Shown: one piece after another, positions 1 through 12,434 of the stretch
Layout: each line of letters opens with the position of its first letter
Position numbering within the stretch: position 1 is the first letter of the stretch
DNA from: Panax quinquefolius
Taxonomy: Eukaryota > Streptophyta > Magnoliopsida > Apiales > Araliaceae
Direction: 5' to 3'
DNA: 64,000 nucleotides
Assembly (NCBI GenBank): GCA_020205615.1
Contig: CM035168.1
Span: 9,800,237 to 9,864,236, forward strand
Position numbers and translations under genes: made by a program
The notes under the pieces: generated by a model
Seen by the model: only the letters and a program-made list of their open reading frames with translations
What the model was told of the DNA's origin: nothing
Databases searched by the model: none

Positions 1-883
1 TAAAAATATCACCATTATTATATTATTAAAATATAATAATATATTTAAATAAATTATTTTATCAGAAAAAAATAAAATTTCAATTTTCAACAATTGTCAC
101 ATTAAAATTTTCTCCATCTATATCCACATAAAATTAATATTTTCCTCATCATATGAATCAATAATTAATTATTCACAAATAACATTATAGAATCACAATT
201 CTAGATATTAATGACTATTGCGGTTCCGGGAAAGAGGGCTTTTCAATAAATTTCTCCTTCTTGTAGTGCCTTGGCGCAATTAGGTGACCAAACCTCTCCT
301 TAGGCAAAGAACTTTCTAGACATTGCCAATAATGTTATCTAATAATATTAGGATAATATGAATTATTGCTTCGATAATGAAAAATATTGTGTAATGATGA
401 TTATTGAAACCAATGACAATATAAAATATCAACGCAGCGATTTTACAATTATTAACTCAATAAAATCTTTTCAGCGAATAATTCTGTAACCATTATTGAG
501 TAGTGCCTTCTTACGTAAGAATCAATAATTGGTGCAATACTGGTGTCTAATTGTGTTTTAACCACCGAGTATTTTAACGGTATTACTTGGTAATAACTTC
601 TGTGAATTATTTTTAACCAACTTATATTTATCGTTTTCTTCTTCATCCAATCGCTTTACCAACTGATGCAGATATTATGGGGGCCCACATATGTCCAATA
701 TTCCCCTAGCGAATATTCCGTGACGAATATTCTAACAATGATGAATATTTTATAACCACTTTATTATTTTGAAATATTTAAATATTTTACCCCTAACTAT
801 CCATTAATCACATCAACCCTTCTTATTTCAAAATAATAAATAGAAAAAATTAAATTTCATTAATAATAAGTTGGGGTCTTACA
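1..883 (-). mobile_element. B-family LTR fragment
   Basis: The sequence matches the 11560-12422 and 19010-19878 parts of the complete B element almost throughout. It ends in GGGGTCTTACA, which is the 5' LTR edge TGTAAGACCCC read on the minus strand. The other LTR end lies outside the window. It joins element A integrase sequence at 884, so it is an insertion into A. Open frames inside it are not shared between LTR copies and are not genes. Confidence 0.85.
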
Positions 884-1870
884 AAATCCATTGTGATATG
901 CTCCCATTCCATTACGGTATCTCTAATGGTTGTAATAATCCACTTGGCCTTTGATGTTCAACTTTAACTTTCTAACATGTTAAGCATTTACTTTCCACAC
1001 TCAACTTGCATCCCTCTTAATTCGGCCAAAAATGATGTTTAAGATCTTGGTACATCTTTGTACTCGATTGGATTATCTTGAATTATGACACTTACCTTCT
1101 TTAACCACATCTTACGGAACCAAGTCTCCTTGAATCAGTAACCCTTAGAATTGATTTTAAATTTATCTCCCTCACCTTGAGATATCTTACATTTTATCTT
1201 TTCATGATCTTCAATTGAAGTTGTGCATTTCTCACCTTATCCTCTGGCGTTGAACTATTTCCCATATGGAATAACTTTTCATGGGATTACTGTTGGATAT
1301 TTAATTTCAGACTCCATCTTGCTGCCATTTCCAGATACTAACTTTTCTTAATGTTCGAGTTAACATCATTAATTTTCTCCGTCCTTCCTACTTAAGGCAG
1401 CCAATGACATTCGCCTTTACGGGATGATATAAATCTTCATCATTATCTTTGATCAATCGACCATTTCTTTATCACGCATGTTCAATCTTTTTGTGTAAAG
1501 ATATACTTGACTTTTATGGTGGTATAGTCACTTCTCCATTAAACATAATGTCTCCAAATTTTCCTGTATGATCACCTGCTGATAACTCGAAGTCATAGGC
1601 AGATATCCTTTCGCGTAATCTTTGATTGGCGTGATCGCATCTGTGATAACTTTTAACTTCTCACACCTAGTCCTTTATGCGTCCTTGATATAACCACATA
1701 ATTTCTAGTTAAATAACAGCGCCACAAATTTCTGTATGTTAGTTAAATGATAAGTCTTGAATTCTTCTTAAAAAATTCGATCAAACTAGCCTTAGTCCAA
1801 AAGCAAACTTATTATTTTCTAGTTGAAATTAAATTTTCTCTCTTAAAAGTCTAATAAAAGCATGAAATTA
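884..1870 (-). pseudogene. Element A RNase H and integrase N-terminal remnant
   Basis: On the minus strand, broken frames read as gypsy RNase H (KIWRHY, then KYIFTQK, then a decayed tail ending in the usual HPGKAN-like stretch). These are followed by the integrase zinc-binding region and PSGLLQPLEIP, just before the catalytic core. The reading stops at 884, where a B LTR is inserted. This is the downstream part of the A polyprotein whose gag-PR-RT lies at 6925-9343; the plus-strand B element at 1871-6924 separates them. Several stops and indels make it non-functional. The boundary with the B LTR near 1870 is approximate. Confidence 0.65.
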
Positions 1871-4519
1871 TAAGGGAAATTTAATTTTCTCTATTTATTA
1901 TTTTGGAATAGTAAGGGTTGATGTGATTAAAATATTTCAAAATCATGAAAATATTTCAAAATAAGCAAGTGGTTATAAAATATTCATTGTTGTGGGGAAT
2001 ATTAGTTTGGTCATCGGAATATTAAATCTTGGTAGGGAATATTAAATGCGGCCAAACTATGACCATGTCTTGAACCCATGTGAAGCGATTGGATGAAGAA
2101 AACGTCGAATATAAGTTGGTTAAAAATAATTGGCGTAGTTATTCACAGTTAATCTTGTTAAAATACTCGGTGGTTAAAACACGGTAGCACAGTGTGCACA
2201 ATTATTGATTCTTACGTAAGAAGGCACTACTCAATAATAGTTCTGATAATTACTATTAGATATTTTATTGAGTTAATAATTCTTTGCGTTGATATTTTAT
2301 ATTCTTTGTTATTTTTGATAATTGTCATTACACAATATTTTTCATTATCGGCCAATAATTCATATTATCCGAATAATATTATTAGATAACATTATTGGCA
2401 ATGTCTAGAAAGTTACATCAAGGAGAGGTTTGGTCACCTAATTGCGCTACCAATGAGAGAAATTCTTATTGGAAAGCCCTTCTCACAGGGCCGCACGGTT
2501 GTCAATATTGTGATTACGTAATGTTATTTGTGAATAATTAATTATTGATTCATATGATGAGGAAAATATTAATTTTATGTGGATATAGATGGAGAAAATT
2601 TTAATGTGACAATTGTTGAAAATTAAAATTTTATCTTTTTCGATAAAATAATTCATTTAAATATATTATTATATTTTAATAATATAATAATGGTGATATT
2701 TTACAACGAATGTGGGATATATGAGTATCTGAGGAGGAAGAGTATTTTTTGTTGCAATAAATGTTTTAAAACATGTTAAAACATAATCGGTTGGACCCCA
2801 TTTATTGACCGAATTTGATTATAGCACAGTAAAATTGTCCATTTGTGGATTTCTAATAATTTACATTTTGGAATTAGGAAAAATTTTCTTCGAAAAGTTG
2901 TAGTGAATTGAATTTCCTATAAAAACTCATGAGATTCAAATTTTTCGATAAAAGGGCTATTTATTGTGAATTATTGAAGTTTCGCAGACTCAAAATAATT
3001 GATTTTTGGAAGTTTTAATTATTATTTTAAAGAAAAACGTTTTTTTTGCATTTAAGTGGGCTAACATGTGATATTAATTGCTGAAATCAGATCTTCAAAA
3101 GATGGGCTAAGAAATTTATAATATATATTAATATTTTATTAAATTTTACGCTTTGGTGTTCTAAGCATTTTCCTATAAATAGGGTGCTTAGGTTAGAATT
3201 GAAAATCACACGGTGAAGTTTTCTCTCTCTATATTATCGGCGTATTCTTGTGAGTATTTTGAGTATACTTTGAGTATTGTTAGACGGTCTTGAGTTCCTT
3301 GACACTATATCTTATTCCAGAAATTAGAAGTACTAATCTTTCGAGGTAAGGGATGTTATTTTCTTCTCAAATGATATTATTTCTTCAATATCATTATCTT
3401 GAAATATTAGTTGGAACTTTTTATCAAATTTGGAACTTTTTTCATTATGGGGGTTACTATTCATGATTACTATTCACGAGTTACTATTCATGAGTTACTA
3501 TTCACGATTCTTATTCACGAGTACTATTTATGAAGCGTGAAGATGTTTTTGTGGAATTTCTATCTTTTGGTGTCGGAGTTACTATTTCACATATACGGCA
3601 CTATTCACGAAAAATAAAATTTCTTCTTTTTGTCCAAAATATCTATTACGATACTAGCTTTGATTGTATCCATGTTTTGATCATTCTTGAATTTTACACC
3701 ACTATAATTATTTTGAGGTATTTTGAACATGGATAAAACAAAGTACGAATCCTTAATCCTTAATCCTTGTCATTTTGTTTCCTTTGGATTCGTTTCTTTA
3801 AAAAAAAATATTTTCATCATCCTCGGTCTTAAATGATGATATTATTGAATATCTTTGGCACGTAGTGCAAGATGAATGATTTGAAGAATATCTTTGGTAG
3901 TAGTGCAAGATGAGCAACAGTGTTTAGATGAACATGACAATGATGAATATCTTTGGCTGTAGTGCAAAGATGAATATTTGATTCAGGATGTATATGATTG
4001 ATGTTACGGGATAAAAGATAGAGCGATGAACTTTTAAATTCATACATAGAAGATAGTAGTTTGCATTCTCTACTTAACTCTTCTAATGAATTATTATTTC
4101 AGCGCGAATATTGATTTAAAATTTGTTGTCTATTGTATTCTATTAGATTTTCCCTATTGAAGACTAACGATAATTTGTTGTATATTATCTTAGTCATAAT
4201 ATTCTTTACTTGGGCTAGTTGAGCTCACCATTTTCCTTTTTGTTCCATTTTTTCTCGTGGAGGCGAGAATATAAGCGAGTACGCAATTAGGAAGTATAGA
4301 ATGAAGGTTTTAGAGAAAGGATTGTTTAGTAGTCCTCACCATTTTGTAAAATAATGTATCAATAAATGTGATGAGGATTTATTTGAGTATAGATATTGTC
4401 TAGAAGATAATATTTGTATTCAAACTCACAGTTTCTTGTTGTAATAATAAAGTTGTAGTTGTTTCGTACCATGTATTGACAACTCGAGAATAGTGATGTA
4501 TACCTATTTTGGGGCGCCA
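1871..4519 (+). repeat. 5' LTR of the truncated B element
   Basis: It is collinear with the solo LTR at 46288-48991 and the reverse complement of 17182-19878. The first bases (TGTAAGACCCCAAC) are not recognisable, so the 5' edge is eroded. It contains a TATA box near 3172, a TACTATTCA-type tandem block at about 3445-3532 and a three-hairpin array at 3850-3972. The right edge is tattttggggcgcca. Confidence 0.8.
3172..3183 (+). promoter_or_regulatory. LTR TATA box
   Basis: CCTATAAATAGG, followed by GGTGCTTAGGTTAGAATTG. The same box occurs at the matching place in the other B LTRs (11159-11170, 18534-18545, 31104-31115). A transcription start some 30 bp downstream is inferred, which would place the hairpin array in the transcribed leader. 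Confidence 0.7.
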
Positions 4520-4541
4520 TTTGATGAGTATCGAGCTTAGG
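4520..4541 (+). other. Primer-binding site of the truncated B element (damaged)
   Basis: tgatgagtatcgagcttag follows the LTR. The intact form in the related element at 33573-33591 reads TTGGTATCAGAGCTTAG, the usual complement of initiator-methionine tRNA in plant LTR elements. Here CAGAG is reduced to CGAG, the same lesion as in the complete B element. Confidence 0.65.
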
Positions 4542-4709
4542 GATATGATCTACGGTGGAGATCGGGAATAGAACTAGGAGGAGAGGCGAGTAAATCCTTC
4601 GCTAGTGTGTCCTACCTAAGCTTATTTTTTTTGAGTTGGTCGATATATAGGATATTATGTGATATATTGATTTCGTAATTAACCACTTGTTTTATAGCGT
4701 GATTTGAGA

Positions 4710-5945
4710 ATGTCGTGAGAGAATATTAACAATGGAAATGAGGCCGTGGAGGCCTTGCATTTCACCAACGAGGAGAGCGTGCAATGTGTGGCAATGTTCC
4801 TCCCGTGAACACCACCAAAGCGAGATGATGAACGAGGGATGTTTAGAAGCTTTTTCGCAGCGATTAAATACGAAAATCAGACGAGGGAGACTTGTGTTCA
4901 AATTACGGGAGAAATGATAGCAATTCACGGTTGTCACATGAATGCGAGTTCAAAGAGTTGGGACCACGAATTTAAAGGAAAGCCGGATCCGATCATGGGC
5001 GGAAACATGGGTCAAATAAATTACCAAGATATTCGATGTCTTGGGATGCGGACGAGGAAACGAAGGTTCCATTCGCCACCTTTATGTTCGTGGTGGTGAG
5101 GCGTACACTTCGGTGGAGTACGTGAAGCGTACCCATCCAAACGCTTTCGGCATGTCTTGGGAAGCGTTTGAGGCTATTTAATTTACAAATACTTTCACGA
5201 AGTGTTCGTCATATGAAGGAAGTGGAGTTCATCGATTAGAGCAAAACAACATGGCGGTGTCTCTCGATGCGAGGCAATGTTTGCGAGTTATCCGAGTTTG
5301 CACCTCATTTGGTGGAGAATGAGGAGCATGTATGACGCGGATGTTTCTTAGAGGTTTGAAACCGGCATCGTCAAGATTCTCATTTCTCATAAACTTTTTC
5401 TCTATTCAGATGTTAAAATGGCAGGCTCAATTATTAGAAAGCGAGATAATGAGTACTACTAACCTGAGGACCCAACCGAGGATCGTTACAGAGATAGCGA
5501 TCAATGAATAATGATAACCAATGGAGAAAAGCGAGACGGACAAAATGGTATACCACTGCGGTGGTAATCATGGCCATGAAAAACGAAGAAGCGAGTCGGA
5601 GGAGATTTTAAAAAGAGGAGATTTAAATAATGACCATATAAAAGGCAGCGGTCTTAAGTAACAATGGCGGTTCTAAGGGAGGAGAACGACCAATGGTATA
5701 TGCTATAAATCTGAGGGAAGAGGACATATCAGTCAAACTATCCACAACAGTTTTAAGGTATGCTATAATTGTGGAAAGGAAGGACATATCGCTCGAGATT
5801 ATCTGATGTGAAACCTAGTTCAATGAGGAGGTGACTCGAAAGATTTGTCCCGAGAAAAGTCAAAGTCAAACGATTCCTGGAAGAAGCGTTTGTTGTGGCC
5901 GGTCAAAATCACGAGGAACCCAACGCGAGGTGATCACGGGTAGCT
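4710..5945 (+). pseudogene. B-family gag pseudogene
   Basis: Starts at an ATG equivalent to 16991 in the complete B element and to 33404 in the related copy. Fragments across frames match Gag of the other two copies: MFRSFF, then a KGKPDPI-like stretch, then a decayed retrotransposon gag domain, then PHLVENEE and RMFLRGLKP equivalents, and a zinc-knuckle region with CYKC/CYNCGKEGHIA remnants near 5700-5800. Many single-base indels break the frame, so no open frame exceeds 86 codons. The product would have been the nucleocapsid/capsid polyprotein. Confidence 0.75.
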
Positions 5946-6127
5946 ATTTTAAATTCTTGCAAAGTTTATACCTTACTTGATACCAGTCTTTACTACCCGT
6001 TCATTTATCTCTCTTGCTTGTGCTCAGCGTTTAAACTTGACTCCTTAGAAATTAGACTTTGACCTATCTGTGGAAACTCAGTTTGGAGAAACTTTCATCA
6101 CATCCACTGTTTATAAATCTTGTTTGA
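5946..6127 (+). pseudogene. B-family aspartic protease fragment
   Basis: Directly downstream of gag. The reading resembles the protease start of the complete B element at 15560-15760: a degraded D-T-G-A-T-H-S-F-I-S site, then ACAQR, then L-D-F-D-L-S-V-E-T, then ETFIT and VYKSCLI. The sequence then switches to LTR at about 6128. It is a short, dead fragment. Confidence 0.6.
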
Positions 6128-6924
6128 TTCGGTATTTTGAACATGGATAAAACAAAGTACTGAATCCTTAATCCTTAATCTTTGTCATTTTGTTTCACCG
6201 GATTCGCTTTTTAAAAAAATATTTTCATCATCCTCGGTCTTAAATGATGATATTATTGAATATCTTTGTCCGTAGAAGGCAAAGATGAATGATTTTCAAG
6301 AATATCTTTGGTACAGAGGTAAAGATGAGCAGTGTATTAGATGAACATGACCATGAATATATCTTTGGCTGTAGTGCAAAGATGAATATTTGATTCGAGA
6401 TGTATATTGATTGATGTTACAGGGATAAAAGATAGACGATGAACTTTTAAATTCATACATAGAAGATAGTAGTTTGCTCTACTTAACTCTTCTAATGAAT
6501 TATTATTCCCTGCGAATATTGATTTAAAATTTGTTGTCATATTCTATTAGATTTTCCCGCTGAAGACTAACGGTAATTTGTTTGTATATTATCTTAGTCA
6601 TAATATTCTTTATTGGGCTAGTTGAGCTCATCCTTCCTTTTTTTGTTCCATTTTTCTTTCTCGGGAGGCGAGAATATAAGCGAGTACGAGTCTGGGTATG
6701 GAATGAAGGTTTTAGAAAGGATTGTTTAGTAGTCCTCACCATTTTTGTAAAATAATGTATCAATAAATGTGATGAGGATTTATTTGAGTATAGATATTGT
6801 CTAGAAGATAATATTTGTATTCAAACTCACAGCTTTCTTGTTGTAATAATAAAGTTGTAGTTGTTTACGTACCATGTATTGACAACTCGTAATAGGTGAT
6901 GTATACCTATTTTGGGGCGCCACA
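6128..6924 (+). repeat. Partial 3' LTR of the truncated B element
   Basis: Equivalent to positions about 3716-4519 of its own 5' LTR, including three decayed hairpins near 6265-6390. It ends ggggcgccaca, close to the family edge GGGGGCGTCACA. The first two thirds of the LTR, including the promoter, are absent. Confidence 0.8.
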
Positions 6925-7500
6925 AAACGCCTATAAGAACTCCGGAATCCTAAGAAACTCATCAACTTCGACGGTGTCTTTGGTGATCCCGATTTATTAC
7001 GACTTGACCTTTGATGGATCTACTGAAATTCCGTCCTTATCAATAACGTGCCCGAGAAACTATACACATTCCAACCAAAATTCATATTTTGAGAACTTAG
7101 CATACAACTTCTCTTTCCTTAACGTCTCTAACGTCAATCTCAAATGTTCCACATGCTCTTCCTTGGTTTTAGAATATACCAATATATCATCAATCTACAC
7201 CACCACAAATTTGTCTAAGAATGGTTTAAACACCCTGTTCATCAAGTCCATGAACGCTGTAGGTGCGTTGGTTAAACCAAAAGACATAACCAGAAACTCG
7301 TAATGACCATACCGAGTCCTGAACTCTATTTTTGGTACATCCTCCGGCCTCACCTTCAACTGATGATAACCACTTCTCAAGTCTATCTTAGAGAAATACC
7401 TTGCTCCCTTCAACTGATCGAATAGGTCATCGATTCTAGCTAATGGATACTTGTTTTTAATCGTGACCTTATTCAATTCTCCGCATCGTTCTCTTTCTTC
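6925..7500 (-). pseudogene. Element A reverse transcriptase
   Basis: Minus strand. A 93-codon frame (7476-7195) carries the RT core: [52 protein letters not shown] and FMDLMNRVF. The catalytic IDDILVYS follows at about 7175 but is preceded by an in-frame stop. The reading reaches the GYYRRF-like end of RT at 6925, where the plus-strand B element interrupts it; RNase H resumes at about 1870. The motifs fit the chromovirus side of Ty3/gypsy. It lies downstream of the protease frame in the same polyprotein. Confidence 0.85.
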
Positions 7501-8260
7501 TTAACAAACAACACCGATGCTCCCCATGGCGAAACACTCGGCTGAATATACTTTTTGTCAAGCAATTCTTGCAATTGCACCATCAACTCTTTCATTTCTA
7601 CTGGGGCCATTCTATACGGTGCTTTAGATATCGGGGCCGTTACTGGTAGTAGGTCAATCACGAACTCAATTTGTCGATCCGGCGGAAGACCCGGCATATC
7701 GTCTGGAAATAAGTCTGCAAAATCTCTTATGATCGGTATTTCTTCTAAATTTGCACTCTTCTGTTGCGTATCGACTATATAGGCTAAATATCCTACACAT
7801 CCTTGTCTCAACAACTTCTTGGCTTGCATCACCGTCAGACAACTTGCTTGTCGAGGTGACTTGCTGCCAAAGAACACAACCTTTGACGGAGTCATAAGGT
7901 TAACGCACTTCTTTTGACAATTAATTACTGCTCCGTAATTGAATAACCAATCCATTCCCAGTATAACATCGAATTCACCAAGTCTAATTGGTATTAGATC
8001 TACTATCATCTCGTGACCTTTTATATCCACTCTAAAATTCCAATATATGTATCTAACAGGGATCACTTCCTTATTCGCAATCTCTATACTTAAGAGAAAT
8101 TCTAATTCTTCCTAAGGTAAATCTAAGTTCTGAGCAAATTCGTCGGATATAAATGAACAAGTAGCACCCGAATCAATTAGTACACAAGCATTAATATCAT
8201 TAATCTAATGATACCGACACCACATCTTTAGACTCAGACAAAGATCCTGCATCATTCATA
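7473..8260 (-). pseudogene. Element A protease and RT N-terminus
   Basis: Minus strand. Upstream of the 197-codon frame (8066-7473), an aspartic protease site reads LIDSGATCSFIS at about 8140-8185, separated from the rest by a stop. The open frame continues with VDLIPIRLGEFDVILGMDWL (the typical second protease motif) and a spacer. It then enters the RT N-terminus: DLFPDDMPGLPPDRQIEF, PYRMAPVEMKEL, and [13 protein letters not shown]. It ends in a frameshift at KKEND, where KKKDGS is expected, and RT goes on in another frame at 7476. Confidence 0.85.
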
Positions 8261-8269
8261 TTGAAAGTC

Positions 8270-9343
8270 CTCGCAGAGGGTCATTGATTGAAATGGTCTA
8301 GTGATAGTCAATGCACCACCACCGTTGTTGTTTCCTTTTCCACCACTTGCACTTCCCACTGGCTTCTTAGGGCAATCACGAGCCATGTGATCCTTTGAAT
8401 GTTGGTAAAGCATGCTCCTTTCTTCTGACTAAAATAGTTCGTTCGGTGCAATGTGTCCCTCCCCGACCACGCTTAAAACACACTCGCTTTCCTTCAAACA
8501 TACCCCAATGGTTCTTCCCGTAAGTTACAAGAAGCCTTAAACTTTTTCTTCTCATTGATTTCCTTGTTGTCCTCCCGCAATGTAATTCTCGCTCCATTTC
8601 TTCTTCCGATTATTACTTCAACGTTATTTCCACCAAATTTATTCTCATTGTCACTCTTCCTCTTCTTCATTTCTTGGTTGTACTTAGTCAAAGCATCGCT
8701 TCCACCTTCCGCGATAATTACCTTCTCCAGTACAGCTGGAACATTGAAACCTTGCTGTAAAGCCAGGGCTTCAATCCTTGTTCAAATCTTCTTGCTTTAC
8801 ACTCGTCGGTATTGACTTGATCGATGGCAAACCTTGCCAACTCATTAAATTTTCGCAAAGATATTCTCGCAATCATCATAGTTCCTTGCTTCACTCAAGA
8901 AATTGCACTTCCAGCTGATTTTGAGAACTCGCTGAAAAGTACATTTCAAAGAACATCTCCTTAAATCTATCCCACGCTATCACTCCTTGTCCTCTACGAA
9001 CCTTGTTTGCCCGCCACACCGTAAGCTAGCCTCGAGACTTCAAAGATTTAACGTTATGTAACGCAGTCTTTTGATCTTCATTAACTCTAGCAACGTCGAA
9101 CACCTTCTCCATTTCCATGATCCAGGTTTGGGCTTCCACTGGATTCATAGACCCTTGAAATTCTGGCAGTCCAACCGCTTTGAATTCCTTGAAAGTCGTG
9201 ACTTGAGCTTGCGGTTGATTCGCAAGTGCACCCATCAACAAAGCTACCAACTGCTGAACCGGATTAGCATTGGTCTCATTGTTATTATTAGTAGACCCCT
9301 CTGGAGGTGCTTGCTAACATGGTTGTCTTCTTCCAGGAGGCAT
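8270..9343 (-). pseudogene. Element A gag
   Basis: Minus strand. The chosen ATG at 9343 begins MPPGRRQPC, with a stop at codon 10. After it come a poly-Asn stretch, VALLMGALANQPQAQ and FKAVGLPEFQGSMNP. Then comes AQTWIMEMEKVFDV, the start of the retrotransposon gag domain, and W-R-F-K-E-M-F-F-like residues in other frames. Near 8440-8480 a variant zinc knuckle begins CFK-R-GRGGTH, and another cysteine box (CPKKPVG) follows near 8350-8400. It is broken by at least four shifts or stops. The accessory coiled-coil ORF lies upstream, with a spacer of about 290 bp. Confidence 0.75.
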
Positions 9344-9635
9344 CTTCTGTTAAAATTTACGCTTATTAATTCCTTACTCAACTTCTTGGGTATTTGAAAT
9401 TTTAACTTAAACTTTCCAAGATTAAAGCTTTAACACATAACATATCAAATAAATTCTAGTATTTTATTCATTCATAAAGTTTTTAGAACATACTCAAAAT
9501 AGCAGAACCGCTATAAACATCCACTTTCCTGAACTAAACACATTCCAGGATTACATACTCATACTATCATTTTATTCATCACAAAATAAGGGATTCACAA
9601 TTTATTTATTCACATAATTAACCACACATTTTTAT

Positions 9636-9814
9636 CTATCTTATTCTATCTAGGCATATTAAGACATCGTAAGTGCTTCCCCGGCGCTCCTCCTCCATGA
9701 TACGATTATACTGGCTTACATGATCCATCACGAACCACGGCCAATTGTCAAACCGAGGTGGATAATAGTAGACTCGATCCTCGGCCCTATCAATCGCCAA
9801 TTAAAAGCATAATC
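9636..9814 (-). pseudogene. C-terminal part of the element A coiled-coil ORF
   Basis: The host side of the B insertion. Joining the target-site copy GATTA to the frame ending ...KMQEMD at 19884 continues in frame as YAFNW. After one frameshift the reading is AIDRAEDRVYYYPPRFDNWP, then WFVMDHVSQYNRIMEEERRG, then STYDVLICLDRIR and a stop at 9636. The continuing open frame across 50 codons supports the join. Nothing in this tail is a domain I recognise. Between it and gag (9344-9635) I see only an AT-rich spacer. Confidence 0.65.
9810..9814. repeat. Target-site duplication, left copy (TAATC)
   Basis: TAATC directly left of the B element. The identical pentamer stands at 19879-19883. A perfect 5-bp pair is typical for Ty3/gypsy integration. 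Confidence 0.85.
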
Positions 9815-12422
9815 ATGACGCCCCCAAAATAGGTATACATCACCTATTCCGAGTTGTCAATACATGGTACGTAAACAACTACAACTTTATTATTACAACA
9901 AGAAACTGTGAGTTTGAATACAAATATTATCTTCTAGACAATATCTATACTCAAATAAATCCTCATCACATTTATTGATACATTATTTTACAAAAATGGT
10001 GAGGACTACTAAACAATCCTTTCTAAAACCTTCATTCCATACCCCGACTTGTACTCGCTATATTCTCGCCTCCTGAGAAGAAAAATGGAACAAAAAGGAA
10101 AAGGGTGAGCTCAACTAGCCCAGTAAAGAATATTATGACTAAGATAATATACAACAAATTACCGTTAGTCTTCAACAGGTAAAAATCTAATAGAATACAA
10201 TAGACAACAAATTTTAAATCAATATTCGCAGCGGAAATAATAATTCATTAGAAGAGTTAAGTAGAGAATGCAAACTACTATCTTCTATGTATGAATTTAA
10301 AAGTTCATCGCTATCTTTTATCCCCTGTAACATCAATCAATATACATCTGAATCAAATATTCATCTTTGCACTACAGCCAAAGATATTCATCGATTGGTC
10401 ATGTTCATCTAAACACTGCTCATCTTCTGTACTACATACCAAAGATATTCTTCAGAAATCATTCATCTTTTGCACTACAAAGCCAAAGATATTCAATAAT
10501 ATCATCATTTAAGACCGAGGATGATGAAAAATATTTTTTTAAAGAAACGAATCCAAAGAAACAAAATAACAAGGATTAAGGATTAAGGATTCGTACTTTG
10601 TTTTATCCATGTTCAAAAATACCTCAAAAATAATTATAGTGGTGTAAAATTCAAGAATGATCAAAACATGGATACAATCAAAGCTAGTATCCGTATAGAT
10701 ATTTTGACAAAAGAAGAAATTTTATTTTTTGGTGAATAGTGATACGTATAATCGTGAATAGTAACTCCAACACCAAAAGATAGAAATTCCACAAAAAACA
10801 TCTTCATGGTTCATGAATAGTACTCGTGAATAGTAACTCGTAAATAGTAACTCATGAATAGTAACTCGTGAATAAGAACTCATGAATAGTAACCCCGACA
10901 TGAAAAAGTTCCAAATTTGATAAAAGTTCCAACTAATATTTCAAAGATAATGATATTGAAGAAATAATATCATTTGAGAAGAAAATAACATCCTTACCTC
11001 AAAAATTAATACTTCTAGTTTGAATACCGTATAGTCTTTGAAGGAACTTGCACCGCCTAACAATACTCAAAGTATACTCAAAATACTCACAAGAATACGC
11101 TCGATAATATAGAGAGAGAAAACTTCGCTTTTGTGATTTTTAATTCTAACCTAAGCACCCTATTTATAGGAAAATGCTTAGATCACCAAAGCGTAAAATT
11201 TAATAAAATATTAATATATATTATAAATTTCCTTAGCCCATCTTTGAAGATCTCGATTTCAAAGAATTAATATCACATGTTAGCCCACTTAAAATAATTC
11301 ACAATAAATAGCCTTTTATCGTAAAATTCAATCTCAAGTGTTTTATAGGAAATTCAATTCTCTACAACTTTGCGTAAGAAAATTTTCCAATTCCAAATGT
11401 AAATTGACCAAATCCACAAACGGCAATTTTACGGTGCTATAATCAAATTTCAGTCAATAAATGGGGTCCACCGACATGTTTAACATGTTTTAAACATTTA
11501 TTGCAACAAAAATACTCTTCCTCCTCGTATACTCATATATCCCACATTCGTTGTAAAAAAATATCACCATTATTATATTATTAAAATAATATATTTAAAT
11601 GAATTATTTTATCGTAAAAAGATAAAATTTCAATTTTCAACAATTGTCACATTAAAATTTTCTCCATCTATATCTACATAAAATTAATATTTTCTCATCA
11701 TATGAATCAATAATTAATTATTCACAAATAACATTACGTAATCACAATATCGACAACGAGGCGCCCTCAGGAAAGAGGGGCTTTCCAATAAGAATTTCTC
11801 CTCTATCGCGCCGAATTAGGTGACCAAACCTCTCCTTAGATGTAACTTTCTAGACATTGCCAATAATGTTATCTAATAATATTATTCAGATAATATGAAT
11901 TATTGCTTCGATAATGAAAAATATTGTGTAATGACAATTATTGAAACAACAAAGAATATAAAATATCAACGCAAAGAATTATTAACTCAATAAAATATCG
12001 AATAAGAATTATCGTAACCATTATTGAGTAAAGCCTTCTTACGTAAGAATCAATAATTGGTGCAATACCGGGTGTACTTCGTGTTTTTTAACCATTTAGT
12101 ATTTTAATAGTATTAATCTGGTAACAACTACGCCTGCTATTTTTAACCAACTTATATTTGTCGCTTTTTCATCCAATCGCTTTCACATGGGCCACACACG
12201 GTCACTACTGCCAAATGCATTTAATATTCCCCGACAATGATTTAATATTCCATGACCAAACGAATATTCCCAAACAACAATGAATATTTTATAACCACTT
12301 GCTTATTTTGAAATATTTAGTATTTTACCCTAACTATCCACATTAATCACATCAACCCTTACTATTTCAAAATAATAAATAGAGAAAATTAAATTTCATT
12401 AATAATAAGTTGGGGTCTTACA
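9815..12422 (-). repeat. 3' LTR of the complete B element
   Basis: 2608 bp, against 2697 bp for the 5' LTR. Most of the difference is a deletion of about 80 bp near 11293, between short AAATAAT repeats, plus a smaller loss of about 8 bp near 11583. It carries the TATA box (cctatttatagg at 11159-11170), the TACTATTCA-type tandem block (10812-10890, antisense) and three hairpins at 10363-10490. Confidence 0.92.
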
Positions 12423-12434
12423 ACCTCCCTCCTT
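12423..12434 (-). other. Polypurine tract of the complete B element
   Basis: On the minus strand AAGGAGGGAGGT directly precedes the 3' LTR start TGTAAGACC. This is the standard plus-strand priming site. The related element has GGAAGGGAGGT at 28657-28668. Confidence 0.8.

Larger units (their letters stand above)
1871..6924 (+). mobile_element. Truncated B-family Ty3/gypsy element, plus strand
   Basis: It consists of a 5' LTR to about 4519, a primer-binding site, gag and the start of protease, then an abrupt switch at about 6128 into the last 800 bp of an LTR ending GGGGCGCCACA at 6924. RT, RNase H, integrase and most of the 3' LTR are missing. It sits between the RT and RNase H parts of element A. 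The junction shares the short stretch ggtattttgaac with the LTR, which suggests deletion by illegitimate recombination. Confidence 0.8.

Noticed and set aside
4692..5099. Overlapping frames on both strands at the gag of the truncated B element
   Set aside because: Only the plus-strand pieces align with Gag of the other copies; the minus-strand frame is a shadow.
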